Source of the DNA: Nocardioides aromaticivorans
GTDB taxonomy: Bacteria > Actinomycetota > Actinomycetes > Propionibacteriales > Nocardioidaceae
Reading direction: 5' to 3'
Assembly (NCBI RefSeq): GCF_013408525.1
Contig: NZ_JACBZM010000002.1
Span: forward strand, 62,001 to 126,000
Length of the DNA: 64,000 bases
Part shown: piece after piece, positions 50,945-58,868 of the stretch
Layout: each line of letters starts with the position of its first letter
Numbering within the stretch: the stretch's first letter is position 1
Translations under genes and position numbers: made by a program
Notes under the pieces: generated by a model
The model's input: only the letters and a program-made list of their open reading frames with translations
Told to the model about the DNA's origin: nothing
Database searches by the model: none

Positions 50945-52486
50945 CTAAAGAGCCGGGTCAATCGCGTCGTTGGTGTACGTGAGCCGCCGCTCCAGCGGCG
51001 TCAGCAGCGTCTGCACCTTGTAGCGCTGGTCGCCGACCATCCACAGGGCGCGTCCCTTCTCCTGCATCGCCCAGTTGGTGATGACGCTCTGCTGCATCTC
51101 CGAGAGCCCCATCAGGCGGCCGAGCTCGTCGGCGACCGACTCGTCCTGGCCCATCAGGATCCGGACGTCGGAGAGGTTGAGCAGGTCCTTGGCGATCTGG
51201 GCGGCCTGGCTGCCTTGGTCGCCGGCCGAGAGCGGGTCGGACGGCTTGTGGTAGGTCACCAGCTGGATGTCACCTTCGGTGCGGGAGAGCCGCAGGTTGG
51301 CGTCCAGCGCCATCACCGCGTCTAGCGATAGGCGGGTCTGCAGCCATGCCTCGTCTCGGAGCACGATCCGCCGATCGCCCGCCGAGGCGGTTTCGCGCAT
51401 GCCCTGACCCCAGGAGTTGAGGCACATCAGCGCGATGCCCACGGCGACCTTGTTGCCGGTCTCGTGCAGCGAGCGCAGCGACAGCGTCTGGATCGGTGCA
51501 CGCCAGTCGGGGTTGAAGGTCGACTCGGTGTCGAACATGCCCTGCAGCGATCCTTCGCAGAGGGCACCCAGCGCGTCGCGCAGCGGCCGGGTGCCGTTGT
51601 AGAACGCCTGCGGGCTCTCGTAGCGGCAGTCGTCGACCAGCTCCTTGGTGGGCGAATCCAGTGCGGCCCAGACCTGCGGGATGGTGACCGGCTTGAGCCG
51701 GGAGGCACCCACAGACCATCCGGTCAGGTGCCGCAGCACCTTGTTGATGACCCGCTCCTCGGTCGGGGTGAACGTCACGCCCTGGGAGCCGATCAGGCCC
51801 CGGATCAGGAACAGCCATCGGTTGAAGATCACGTTCGCGCGGCGGTGCTGCTCCTCGCGGGACTGCTTCTCCCAGTCCACGCCGAGAGGGCCGAGGTCGA
51901 GCGGGTTGATCCTGCCCGCGAGACCGGGGCCGATGCGGAACGGGTCGACGCCGAGGAACCGGGCCAGGTCCTCGTACTCGTCCTTGACGTCGCCGAGCAC
52001 CAGCGACCGGTAGCCGTAGCGGATCATCCGGAGCATGAACGCCTTGACGGTCGCGGACTTGCCGCGGCCGGGCTTGCCGAAGATGAAGATGTTGGGGTTG
52101 GTGACCGGGATCGAGTCGTCGAGCACCCAGCCCATCGGGTCGCAGTAAAACTTGCCACCCGAGAGCACGTCGTAGCCCATCTCCGCGCCCCAGGGAGGGA
52201 GTCCGTCACCGGAGATCAGCGGCCACAGGACTGGGGTCTCCTCAGATGTCATCTGGTAGCCGGCCAGCGGCGGCATCGTGGGAGCCCACCCATGTCCCAT
52301 CCGGCGTACGCCGTTGGCCTTGACCGAGCCGGGGAACAGCTTCTCCGCCGGCGGCTCTGCGACCGGCGCCGACTTCCGCGGCATCGTGGTCCCGAAGTCC
52401 GACAACAGGTCGTCGATCGTCCGCGACGCCGGACGCGCGTTCTTCGACCCGCCACGAGCACGGGTCTTGGTCGCGACCACGCTCAC
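50945..52486 (-). CDS. VirB4-like T4SS ATPase (C-terminal module)
   Basis: 513 residues from GTG 52486, which overlaps the preceding stop. Walker A GKPGRGKSATVKAF near residue 125 and Walker B RIVLRDEAWL near 370, followed by QLVTYHKPSD. It corresponds to the ATPase half of VirB4; the N-terminal half appears to be the separate SCO6880-type gene at 53552-55087. It powers assembly and transport of the conjugation channel. The transposon has inserted immediately after its stop codon. Confidence 0.9.
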   Translation of the reverse strand: MSVVATKTRARGGSKNARPASRTIDDLLSDFGTTMPRKSAPVAEPPAEKLFPGSVKANGVRRMGHGWAPTMPPLAGYQMTSEETPVLWPLISGDGLPPWGAEMGYDVLSGGKFYCDPMGWVLDDSIPVTNPNIFIFGKPGRGKSATVKAFMLRMIRYGYRSLVLGDVKDEYEDLARFLGVDPFRIGPGLAGRINPLDLGPLGVDWEKQSREEQHRRANVIFNRWLFLIRGLIGSQGVTFTPTEERVINKVLRHLTGWSVGASRLKPVTIPQVWAALDSPTKELVDDCRYESPQAFYNGTRPLRDALGALCEGSLQGMFDTESTFNPDWRAPIQTLSLRSLHETGNKVAVGIALMCLNSWGQGMRETASAGDRRIVLRDEAWLQTRLSLDAVMALDANLRLSRTEGDIQLVTYHKPSDPLSAGDQGSQAAQIAKDLLNLSDVRILMGQDESVADELGRLMGLSEMQQSVITNWAMQEKGRALWMVGDQRYKVQTLLTPLERRLTYTNDAIDPAL

Positions 52487-52947
52487 CACTCCCCTGTGTC
52501 GTGGTGCGGTGAGCTCGAGGTCGCAGACCCCAACGCGAGCGGATTGATCGTCACGTCGCTGACCGTGGAGAAGTCGAACGGCTCGAAGGCCGCAGCCTCG
52601 TCGAGGACCACCACGGGCCGTCCCGAGAACCGCAGCGCGTCCATGCAGAGCCACCGCATCAGTGCGGTCTTGCTGCCGTCCTGCCGCAGCCAACTGTTCG
52701 ATACGGAGACGGCGCTCTTGCGGTGCTGGCCCAATGGGCTCAGCACCGTCGTCTGCCGGCTTTGGATCAGCGCCTGGCCGGCCAGGCGCGGAGGCTGCCA
52801 CCACATCTGCGACGCGGGCGCGGTGGGCACGCGCGTGGTCGCCATCTCGTGCAGGCGACCAACCAGCGGCGGTCGTGACGTCCGGGTGCGGTTACTCGAT
52901 CGCGGCAACACGGGTGACTCCTTCGACAGGGCGGATTGGTGCTCCAT
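52483..52947 (-). CDS. Transfer-operon hypothetical protein
   Basis: 154 residues from ATG 52947. No domain recognised; the middle (WLCMDALRFSGRPVVVLDEAAAFEPFDFS) suggests an alpha/beta fold. The ATG lies exactly 15 nt after the first G of GTTGC in copy D of the conserved element and has no Shine-Dalgarno. Coupled to the VirB4-like gene by GTGA. Probably a T4SS accessory. Confidence 0.65.
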   Translation of the reverse strand: MEHQSALSKESPVLPRSSNRTRTSRPPLVGRLHEMATTRVPTAPASQMWWQPPRLAGQALIQSRQTTVLSPLGQHRKSAVSVSNSWLRQDGSKTALMRWLCMDALRFSGRPVVVLDEAAAFEPFDFSTVSDVTINPLALGSATSSSPHHDTGEW

Positions 52948-52951
52948 GCCC

Positions 52952-52984
52952 GGAGAAGCAACAGCCCGGCCCTCAGATCGGACA
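52952..52984 (-). promoter_or_regulatory. TGTCCGA-N15-GTTGC promoter-like element, copy D
   Basis: Minus strand: TGTCCGA 52984-52978, 15 nt, GTTGCTTCTCC from 52962, then GGGC-ATG (52947). A nested palindrome surrounds the TGTCCGA: CAGAT...ATCTG inside and GCCCGGC...GCCGGGC outside. The palindrome could be an operator, or the terminator of the upstream gene. Confidence 0.75.
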
Positions 52985-53017
52985 TCTGGTGGCCGGGCTC
53001 TTTGAATCCGATGTGCC

Positions 53018-53428
53018 TCAGTGGGGCCAGCGGCTCCACAGCGGCTCGAGGACGGACGTCAAGACGGTGACGGCCCCGGCGACCATGGCCAGGGCAACGA
53101 CACTCGCCAGGGCCGCGTACCCGAGCGCCTTCCGCCAGTCGCCGGACCGGACTCCGAGCGTGCGAACCAGCAGCACGGTGACAGGCAGGCCCAGCAGGGA
53201 CAGCCACATCACGCCGAACATCAGCGGGATCAGCGGCACGAGGCTGACGGCGGTATCAGCCAGGCCGGTGTCTGCGGACGGGAACGTATGCCAGGCCACT
53301 GCGTAACCGAGCGCGGCCGCGGCCAGCAACCAGGTGGTGTTGCGGCAAAGTTCTCGCGCCATGCGGCGGTTGACGTTCTGCGGACCCGACGGCGATGAGG
53401 AGACCGTGAAGCCATCATTGGTGCTCAT
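53018..53428 (-). CDS. Membrane protein of the T4SS region
   Basis: 136 residues from ATG 53428, with GGAGA 6 nt upstream; ATG 53449 is the longer alternative. Three hydrophobic segments: WLLAAAALGYAVAW, VSLVPLIPLMFGVMWLSLLG and ALGYAALASVVALAMVAGAV. Separately promoted (copy E upstream). No family recognised; position suggests a channel or assembly component. Confidence 0.7.
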   Translation of the reverse strand: MSTNDGFTVSSSPSGPQNVNRRMARELCRNTTWLLAAAALGYAVAWHTFPSADTGLADTAVSLVPLIPLMFGVMWLSLLGLPVTVLLVRTLGVRSGDWRKALGYAALASVVALAMVAGAVTVLTSVLEPLWSRWPH

Positions 53429-53467
53429 ACGGGGATCTCCGTTTCTCATGCGGGTGGGGTTGTGCCC

Positions 53468-53500
53468 GGAGAAGCAACAGCCCGGCCGCCAGATCGGACA
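53468..53500 (-). promoter_or_regulatory. TGTCCGA-N15-GTTGC promoter-like element, copy E
   Basis: Minus strand: TGTCCGA 53500-53494, 15 nt, GTTGCTTCTCC from 53478. Almost identical to copy D, including the nested palindromes CAGAT...ATCTG and GCCCGG...CCGGGC. Here no ATG follows at 15 nt; the gene has a leader with a Shine-Dalgarno. Confidence 0.7.
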
Positions 53501-53551
53501 TCTGACGACCGGGCTGTTTCAGGCCGGGGCCGAACTGCGACGCTTCTCGGG

Positions 53552-55087
53552 TTAGCGCCGCTTCTTCGGTATGCCTGCCCCCAGGGGGATCGCGGACACG
53601 GCGAAGGCCGCGTCGTGTGCCCCGTCCAGGGGGAGTGGGGTGAAGCCGCTGATACGGATCGAGGCGTCGAGACGACGGCCGAAGTCCTGGACGTTCCACC
53701 CGGCCGGAACCGTGACTGAGACCGCCGAGGACACCTTGACCAGCGAGCGACCCATCTCGAGCTTCTCGTCACGCTCGTGCAGCTTGCCGACCGACTGGCG
53801 GTCCTTGGCCCGCTCGACCTTGCCAGCCTTCTCACGCAGCGTGCCGGCCATCAACGCTGACATCTGCGCCCGGCCGGTGGACCTGTCCGCCGCCTGCTGC
53901 GAGACCGGCCGGTAGAACACCGTCAGTGCGCGCCGTTCGCCGGGCTGGGAGGGGACCAGTACCCGCGCCAGTGCGCCCATCCGGGCGCCCTTGCGGGGCA
54001 GAAGGATCGTGGAGGAGATCGACTCCCACTCGCCGTGCCGGTAGGACCGCATCGCGGTCGACGCGTTCGTGGGACCAGCGGCGCCAAGCGGGACACCGGC
54101 CGCGATCGACGGGTCGTCACGGTGATGGATCGCCGCGTCCGCGAGCGCGGGCGCATCACCGGGCTCGAAGCCGGTGCGGATCGCCACGGCGAGCTCGGAG
54201 CTATCGAGCCAGTTCACCCGCGTGCAGCCGATCGACCCGGTCAGCCGGGCCTCGACCTCGGCCAGCACCGAGTACAGGATCCTCGCCCGGCCCATCACGC
54301 CGCGCCCGGCGCGCTTGGCGTCCTTGTTGATGACGTCTTCTCGAACCACCACTGTCACGAACGCCTCGCGGCGCACCGCCGCGCCGGCAGTCATCGCCTC
54401 CAGTTGGGCATTGACCCGGGCCGAAACCTCCGGCTCGTCGGGTCTCGCGTTGTGACGCACCCACTCGTCGCGCTCGGTGCCGTCGTCGGGGATGGTGCGG
54501 ACCTGCACCACGACCAGGTCGATCTGGTTGCCAGCGGTTGCGGCCTCCATCATTTCGGTGAGGCCGGCGCCCATGCGGAACCGGTCCGCGTCGTCGCTCA
54601 TCCCGATGCCCGGGTGGACGACCCGCGCGGTGGCCGCCCACGTGCGGGTTGCGTGGTTCTGGATGATCGCGGGGCGTGCGGTCTGCCCGGTCATCGGCGG
54701 GCCGTCGTGGATCTGGATGCTGGACAGGATGCCGGGCAGGTCCGCCTCGCCTGCCTCGCCGTCGTCCTCGTCGTCCTCGTCGCCGAGGTCGAGGTCGCCG
54801 GCGGCGGCCTTGGACTGGAACCGGGACCAGCCGAACGCCGCGCCGACCAGGTGCCGGAACAGGACGCCGATCCACTGGAATGCCGAGTGGCCTCGGATCG
54901 GTAGGCAGGTCAGTAGCGCAACCAGGCCCCACATCGGGACGAGGCCCAGCAGCGCGAGCCACTGCCCGATGGCGATCGCCATCCAGGTCGGGAACCCGGC
55001 GGCCAGCACCAGGAAGAACTGGGGTCCGGTGAGTCCGAAGAGCCAGGCCTGCCGGTCACGGGTTGCGGATGCTCCGTAGACGCTCAT
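53552..55087 (-). CDS. SCO6880-family T4SS protein (VirB3/VirB4-N-like)
   Basis: 511 residues. Residues about 20-60 contain two hydrophobic segments in tandem (GPQFFLVLAAGFPTWMAIAI, LVPMWGLVALLTCLPI), a PrgI/VirB3-like region. The long soluble remainder corresponds to the VirB4 N-terminal domain as in SCO6880. An acidic stretch of D/E lies near residue 100. There is no Walker A motif. It overlaps the VirB6-like gene by ATGA (55084-55087). With the 50945 ATPase it would make a full VirB3-VirB4 unit. Confidence 0.85.
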   Translation of the reverse strand: MSVYGASATRDRQAWLFGLTGPQFFLVLAAGFPTWMAIAIGQWLALLGLVPMWGLVALLTCLPIRGHSAFQWIGVLFRHLVGAAFGWSRFQSKAAAGDLDLGDEDDEDDGEAGEADLPGILSSIQIHDGPPMTGQTARPAIIQNHATRTWAATARVVHPGIGMSDDADRFRMGAGLTEMMEAATAGNQIDLVVVQVRTIPDDGTERDEWVRHNARPDEPEVSARVNAQLEAMTAGAAVRREAFVTVVVREDVINKDAKRAGRGVMGRARILYSVLAEVEARLTGSIGCTRVNWLDSSELAVAIRTGFEPGDAPALADAAIHHRDDPSIAAGVPLGAAGPTNASTAMRSYRHGEWESISSTILLPRKGARMGALARVLVPSQPGERRALTVFYRPVSQQAADRSTGRAQMSALMAGTLREKAGKVERAKDRQSVGKLHERDEKLEMGRSLVKVSSAVSVTVPAGWNVQDFGRRLDASIRISGFTPLPLDGAHDAAFAVSAIPLGAGIPKKRR

Positions 55088-56460
55088 GCGACGAACGCTC
55101 CGTCCTCGACTGCGGCCTGGGCCTCGGGTGGGATGTCGTTGGCGACGCCGTCGCCGTTGGTGTCGTTGAACGGCCGGCGCTGCTGGCCGTGCTGTCCTTG
55201 ACGCTTCTGCTTGGGGGTGTGGTCGGTCGGGTAGTAGCCCTGGTTGCCGATGCCGGCCTGGCCGAGCACGTCGACACTCATCGAGGCGCCGGCCTGGGCG
55301 ACCTTCCCGGTCTTCTCCATGGCACCACCGACGACCCCGCCGACCTTGCCGCCGAACTTCTTGAACCCCGAGGACTGGAACCTGTTCGCGGTCTCGGCAT
55401 CAGCACCGTTCTCCGAGGTCGTGCGGCCGTCCGAGGCGGTCTCGCTCGCGGCACCGGATCCGGACGCCTGGGCGCCTGCGCCCTTGCCCTTCAACAGTCC
55501 GGCGACGCCGCCGTTGGCGTCCATCGTCGAGCGGAACGAGGCACCCGACGCGGTGCCGGGGTCTACGAAGGCCAGCATCCGGAACAACACCAGCGGCATG
55601 AAGCAGGCCACCAGCATGATGATCGACCCGACCACTGACATGCCGATGTTCTCTGACGTCGAACTGAAGTGCAGCGGATTGTCGCCGAGGCCCTGCTCCT
55701 GGCCGTCGGGCATGCCGGCCCACGCGAACTGTGTGCCCATCCCCACCACCAGCGCCAGGAGCGGCTCCATCAGCACGCAGGCCATGAACCAGCGGATCGA
55801 CTTCCACATCCACGACTTGGTGCCCTCCGACAACGCTCCCGCCGCCGACATCGGCATGGTGGCCACCAGGATCAGCAGCGCCGCCGAGCGCACCATCATG
55901 ATCACCATGTGACCAAAGGACGCCGGGATCAGGATGAACAGCGCACAGATCCCGAGCGTGGCTGCCTGTGTCGTGCCCGAGACGCGGTCGACGAACCCGT
56001 CGCCGGCCGCGTAGCCGGAGAAGCTGTCCACGCCGAGCAGGGTGTCCAAGATGCCCTTGGTAAGCCCGGACGCGGCGGCGATGAATCCCGCACTCACGGT
56101 GATCCAGCAGGACAGGACTGCGCCGTACTGGACCACTCCCGCGGCCAAGGTGCCGAAACCGCGGCCGTCCTGCCGGAGGACCGCCAGCCCGATCTGGCCG
56201 AACGCCATCACCAGGGCGATCACCAGGGCGATCCACAAGGTGACGGAGTAGAGCTTGGCCAGGTCGGGGTCGGCGACGTTGGGGGTGAAGTTGTCGATCA
56301 GTCCGAACGCGGTCTTGAGCAGCCACAGTGCGCCTGACCAGATGGACATCATCATCGAGGTGAAGCCGTCGGCCAGGCCCTCCTTGGCCTTGTCTCCGAG
56401 CCAGTTCAAGGGGTTGAGATCGATCATCGGGACGATGCCCGCAATGGTCTGCGTGCTCAT
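55084..56460 (-). CDS. VirB6/TrbL-like channel protein
   Basis: 458 residues from ATG 56460. The N-terminal 300 residues carry about six membrane segments (SVTLWIALVIALVMAFGQIG, AATLGICALFILIPASFGHMVIMMV, IGMSVVGSIIMLVACFMPLVLF), the pattern of TrbL/VirB6 with an NPLNWLGDKAKEG start. The C-terminal 150 residues are Gly/Ser-rich and soluble. Coupled to neighbours at both ends by ATGA. It would form the inner-membrane channel. Confidence 0.85.
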   Translation of the reverse strand: MSTQTIAGIVPMIDLNPLNWLGDKAKEGLADGFTSMMMSIWSGALWLLKTAFGLIDNFTPNVADPDLAKLYSVTLWIALVIALVMAFGQIGLAVLRQDGRGFGTLAAGVVQYGAVLSCWITVSAGFIAAASGLTKGILDTLLGVDSFSGYAAGDGFVDRVSGTTQAATLGICALFILIPASFGHMVIMMVRSAALLILVATMPMSAAGALSEGTKSWMWKSIRWFMACVLMEPLLALVVGMGTQFAWAGMPDGQEQGLGDNPLHFSSTSENIGMSVVGSIIMLVACFMPLVLFRMLAFVDPGTASGASFRSTMDANGGVAGLLKGKGAGAQASGSGAASETASDGRTTSENGADAETANRFQSSGFKKFGGKVGGVVGGAMEKTGKVAQAGASMSVDVLGQAGIGNQGYYPTDHTPKQKRQGQHGQQRRPFNDTNGDGVANDIPPEAQAAVEDGAFVA

Positions 56461-57275
56461 GACTGCGGCACCTCCAGCCACTGGTAGCCGGCGTCGAACG
56501 AGGCCTGGGAGCCGGGCCACAGCGACGGCGCCGGCGCCGGCTCCTCGCCCTCGCCAATCACCCAACGGTCGTCCTGCCACACCATGCGCTGGCAGTCGGC
56601 TGCCGCGACCTGCTGTGGCCGGCCCGACGCGGTAGTGGCGGTGATGATGAAGTCGATGCACGGGATGACGAAGTCGTCACCGACCGTGCCCTTGATGAAG
56701 CCCATCTTCGGCTCTGCGCCGATCGTGATGGTGTTCTGGGCGTCCGAGGACATTCCGGCCGACTCCAGGAGCGCGGCCAGGCCCTGCACACCCGACCAGC
56801 TCTCGGCCGTCGGACCGCCGGGTGCGGACCACGCAGTGATGACCTCCTGGGCCACTCGGACCGACGCCGACGTCAGCGCGGTCGTGTCGATCGCGGCGAG
56901 TTGGGCCAGAGCGCCCTCCGGGGTGTGCGGGAACCCGGTCGCAACACCGACCTCCCCCACCTCCATTGGTGCCGGAATCTCGATCGTGCCGGTCTCGCCC
57001 GACGACAGGCTTCCGGGCTGCGCGGCCTCCAGGGGCGCGTCGGGCAACTGCTTGTCGGCGAGCTGGTCCTGGGCGGACACAGCCGAATCGGACCCGGTTC
57101 CGTCTCCGGATGACGAGCCGGTGAGCATGCTGACCACCGACCACACGCCGCCCGCCGCCATGGCGAGGACGACGACGGCAGCGATCCCCAGCAGGATCTG
57201 CAGCCTGCGGCGGGTCCACTCGGTGTCGGGGTCAACCAGCTTTGCCTGGTAGACGTGTCGGGTCCGGTCGAACAT
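56457..57275 (-). CDS. VirB8/TcpC-like bitopic protein
   Basis: 272 residues from ATG 57275. One membrane segment at about 28-50 (LLGIAAVVVLAMAAGGVWSV), then a disordered Ser/Gly stretch, then a soluble C-terminal domain outside the membrane. The size and topology fit VirB8/TcpC-type proteins of Gram-positive conjugation systems. It starts 1 bp after the pilin-like gene stop. Confidence 0.7.
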   Translation of the reverse strand: MFDRTRHVYQAKLVDPDTEWTRRRLQILLGIAAVVVLAMAAGGVWSVVSMLTGSSSGDGTGSDSAVSAQDQLADKQLPDAPLEAAQPGSLSSGETGTIEIPAPMEVGEVGVATGFPHTPEGALAQLAAIDTTALTSASVRVAQEVITAWSAPGGPTAESWSGVQGLAALLESAGMSSDAQNTITIGAEPKMGFIKGTVGDDFVIPCIDFIITATTASGRPQQVAAADCQRMVWQDDRWVIGEGEEPAPAPSLWPGSQASFDAGYQWLEVPQS

Positions 57276-57276
57276 G

Positions 57277-57606
57277 TCAGCAGCCGTTCCCGACGATGCC
57301 GTTGAGGATGGCGTAGATGCAGACGAACGCGATCGCGCCGATCACGGTCCAGAACAGCCCCGAGGCGCCGATCTGAGCGGCCCGGCCCATCTGGCCGAAC
57401 TTCCCCACGATCAGTGCGCCCGACGAGGCGAAGCCGGCGCCGATGATGATGGCGATCACGCCGTACTTGACCCAGCCGAGGATGTCGTTGACGTACGGCT
57501 TGACGCCGGTCGGGGCCTGGGCGCAGACGTCGCCGACACCCTCGGCCCTGATGTGTCCCGCGGCCGCGATCTGGGTGGCGACCTCCGAGATGGTCTCGAT
57601 GATCAT
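57277..57606 (-). CDS. VirB2/pilin-like small membrane protein
   Basis: 109 residues. Two hydrophobic segments (VKYGVIAIIIGAGFASSGALIVG and GLFWTVIGAIAFVCIYAILNG) separated by a short polar loop, the layout of VirB2-type proteins. AGGAAAGAG lies 8-10 nt upstream of the ATG. A GNGC C-terminus and one internal Cys might form a disulphide. The position between the ParA-like and VirB8-like genes supports a T4SS role. Confidence 0.7.
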   Translation of the reverse strand: MIIETISEVATQIAAAGHIRAEGVGDVCAQAPTGVKPYVNDILGWVKYGVIAIIIGAGFASSGALIVGKFGQMGRAAQIGASGLFWTVIGAIAFVCIYAILNGIVGNGC

Positions 57607-57624
57607 CTTCTTCTCTCTTTCCTT

Positions 57625-58545
57625 TCACGTCCGGTTCGCGGTCAGCGGGCCGGTGATGGTGGTGATCCGCTCCAGCAGGCGCTGAGAGGGGCTTGTGAGC
57701 TGCTTGGGCAGCGGGTCAGGGCCCAGGCCCGGCAGGGCCTTGGCGGGTAGCAACGGCATGAACAGGACGGCCTCCTGCTGGCGCGCTGTGCGCAGCAGCC
57801 GGCCGGCGGCCGCGAACTCGCGATCGCTCCAGCGGGCTGCACCCACGACGACGACCACGACCCCGTCGCGGCCGAGCTGGTCCTCGACGTCGGCCAGCGC
57901 CGCCTCGGTCTGGCTCAATGCCAGACCGTGCGGCCGGGTCACCAGGACCTCTGCGCGTGCCGGCGTCGTGGCGACCCAAGAGCCCGCCCCGGAAGCGGCG
58001 AGCTCACGCATGGACCAGCCGGCGTCCAGAACCGTTAGGTCGACGCCATCCACCGACCGCGGGCGGGGCACCTCGCCAAGGACTCTTACCGGGTCCTCGA
58101 CACGGTCGATCAGCACACCGTCGCCGCGGCGGCCGCGGCGCCAGCCCTCGGCGGCGCCGAGTTCGGTGACAGTGGCGCCCAGCAGTCCCGACCAGGCCGG
58201 AGCTGCGGTATCAAGCACGCGGGTGCGGATACCTGCGGCGTCTGCGGCATCGGCCAGGGCCAGGGCGATCGTCGAGGCCCCGGCGCCAGCGTTGGCGGCA
58301 CGCACCCGCACCAGCGCCCCCGTCGCCGCGACGGCCTCGTCCGGCGTGCGGTCGGTGCCTCGGGGGGCCCGGCCCCGATCCTCGGCCGCTGCCGGCGGCG
58401 CCGCGATCGCCTGCGAGTCCTGGTCCTCGGCCGCGTCCGCTGTCGCGGTTCGCGTGGACGTGGTGGAGAACGTGCCGGCTGCCAGTGCGGCAGCCGCGGC
58501 CTGGAGCTCACGCGTGGAGTAGCGGGGCACGGTGCTGGTGCTCAT
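57625..58545 (-). CDS. ParA/MinD-like protein with degenerate P-loop
   Basis: 306 residues. The N-terminal 80 are Ala/Thr-rich and disordered. Then VRVRAANAGAGASTIALALADAA occupies the position of a deviant Walker A but lacks both lysines. LTVLDAGWSMRELA stands at the Walker A' / switch position. Overall it resembles CpaE/TadZ-like or DUF6668 proteins. It would probably bind but not hydrolyse nucleotide. It heads the T4SS operon with the small 58542 gene (ATGA overlap). Confidence 0.65.
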   Translation of the reverse strand: MSTSTVPRYSTRELQAAAAALAAGTFSTTSTRTATADAAEDQDSQAIAAPPAAAEDRGRAPRGTDRTPDEAVAATGALVRVRAANAGAGASTIALALADAADAAGIRTRVLDTAAPAWSGLLGATVTELGAAEGWRRGRRGDGVLIDRVEDPVRVLGEVPRPRSVDGVDLTVLDAGWSMRELAASGAGSWVATTPARAEVLVTRPHGLALSQTEAALADVEDQLGRDGVVVVVVGAARWSDREFAAAGRLLRTARQQEAVLFMPLLPAKALPGLGPDPLPKQLTSPSQRLLERITTITGPLTANRT

Positions 58546-58793
58546 CGGGCCGCCTCGATCCGTGCCGCCGCCCGGAGCCGCAGCGCCTCACGGAGAACGG
58601 CGGCAGGGGTGTTGCGGAGCACTTCGCGTGCCTCCGCGGCCTCCTCGGCGTCGGCGCGCAGGCGCGCAACCATCCGCTCGATGTCGGACAGCGCGTGGTC
58701 GACGCTGTGGTCGGCCACCACGTCCAGCAGCTGCGCGACGACCTCGGGGGTCGGCTCGGAGACGGTGACTGCGGTGTGTGCCTGCTCGCTCAT
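58542..58793 (-). CDS. Small helical protein, first gene of the T4SS operon
   Basis: 83 residues from ATG 58793. Almost wholly helical (VVAQLLDVVADHSVDHALSD, RADAEEAAEAREVL). The ATG lies exactly 15 nt after the first G of GTTGC in copy F of the conserved element and there is no Shine-Dalgarno. Overlaps the ParA-like gene by ATGA. Function unknown. Confidence 0.65.
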   Translation of the reverse strand: MSEQAHTAVTVSEPTPEVVAQLLDVVADHSVDHALSDIERMVARLRADAEEAAEAREVLRNTPAAVLREALRLRAAARIEAAR

Positions 58794-58797
58794 GTTT

Positions 58798-58830
58798 GGA
58801 GAAGCAACCGCGCCCTGTCCGGATCGGACA
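58798..58830 (-). promoter_or_regulatory. TGTCCGA-N15-GTTGC promoter-like element, copy F
   Basis: Minus strand: TGTCCGA 58830-58824, 15 nt, GTTGCTTCTCC from 58808, then AAAC-ATG (58793). A perfect 13-bp palindrome with a two-base centre, CGCGCCCTGTCCG / CGGACAGGGCGCG, covers the TGTCCGA. It may also terminate the upstream gene. Confidence 0.75.
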
Positions 58831-58868
58831 GGGCGCGGGAAATTCTTCGAGAATGCAGACTGAGGTGT

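Noticed and set aside
58666..58690. A further GCAAC...TCGGACA pair resembling the conserved promoter element
   Set aside because: The gap is 13 nt rather than 15 and it lies inside the 58542-58793 coding region.
58797..58838. Reading copies D, E and F simply as intrinsic terminators
   Set aside because: Copies A, B and G lack the long hairpin yet keep TGTCCGA, the 15-nt gap and GTTGC, so a terminator alone does not explain the conservation. A combined terminator/promoter remains possible.
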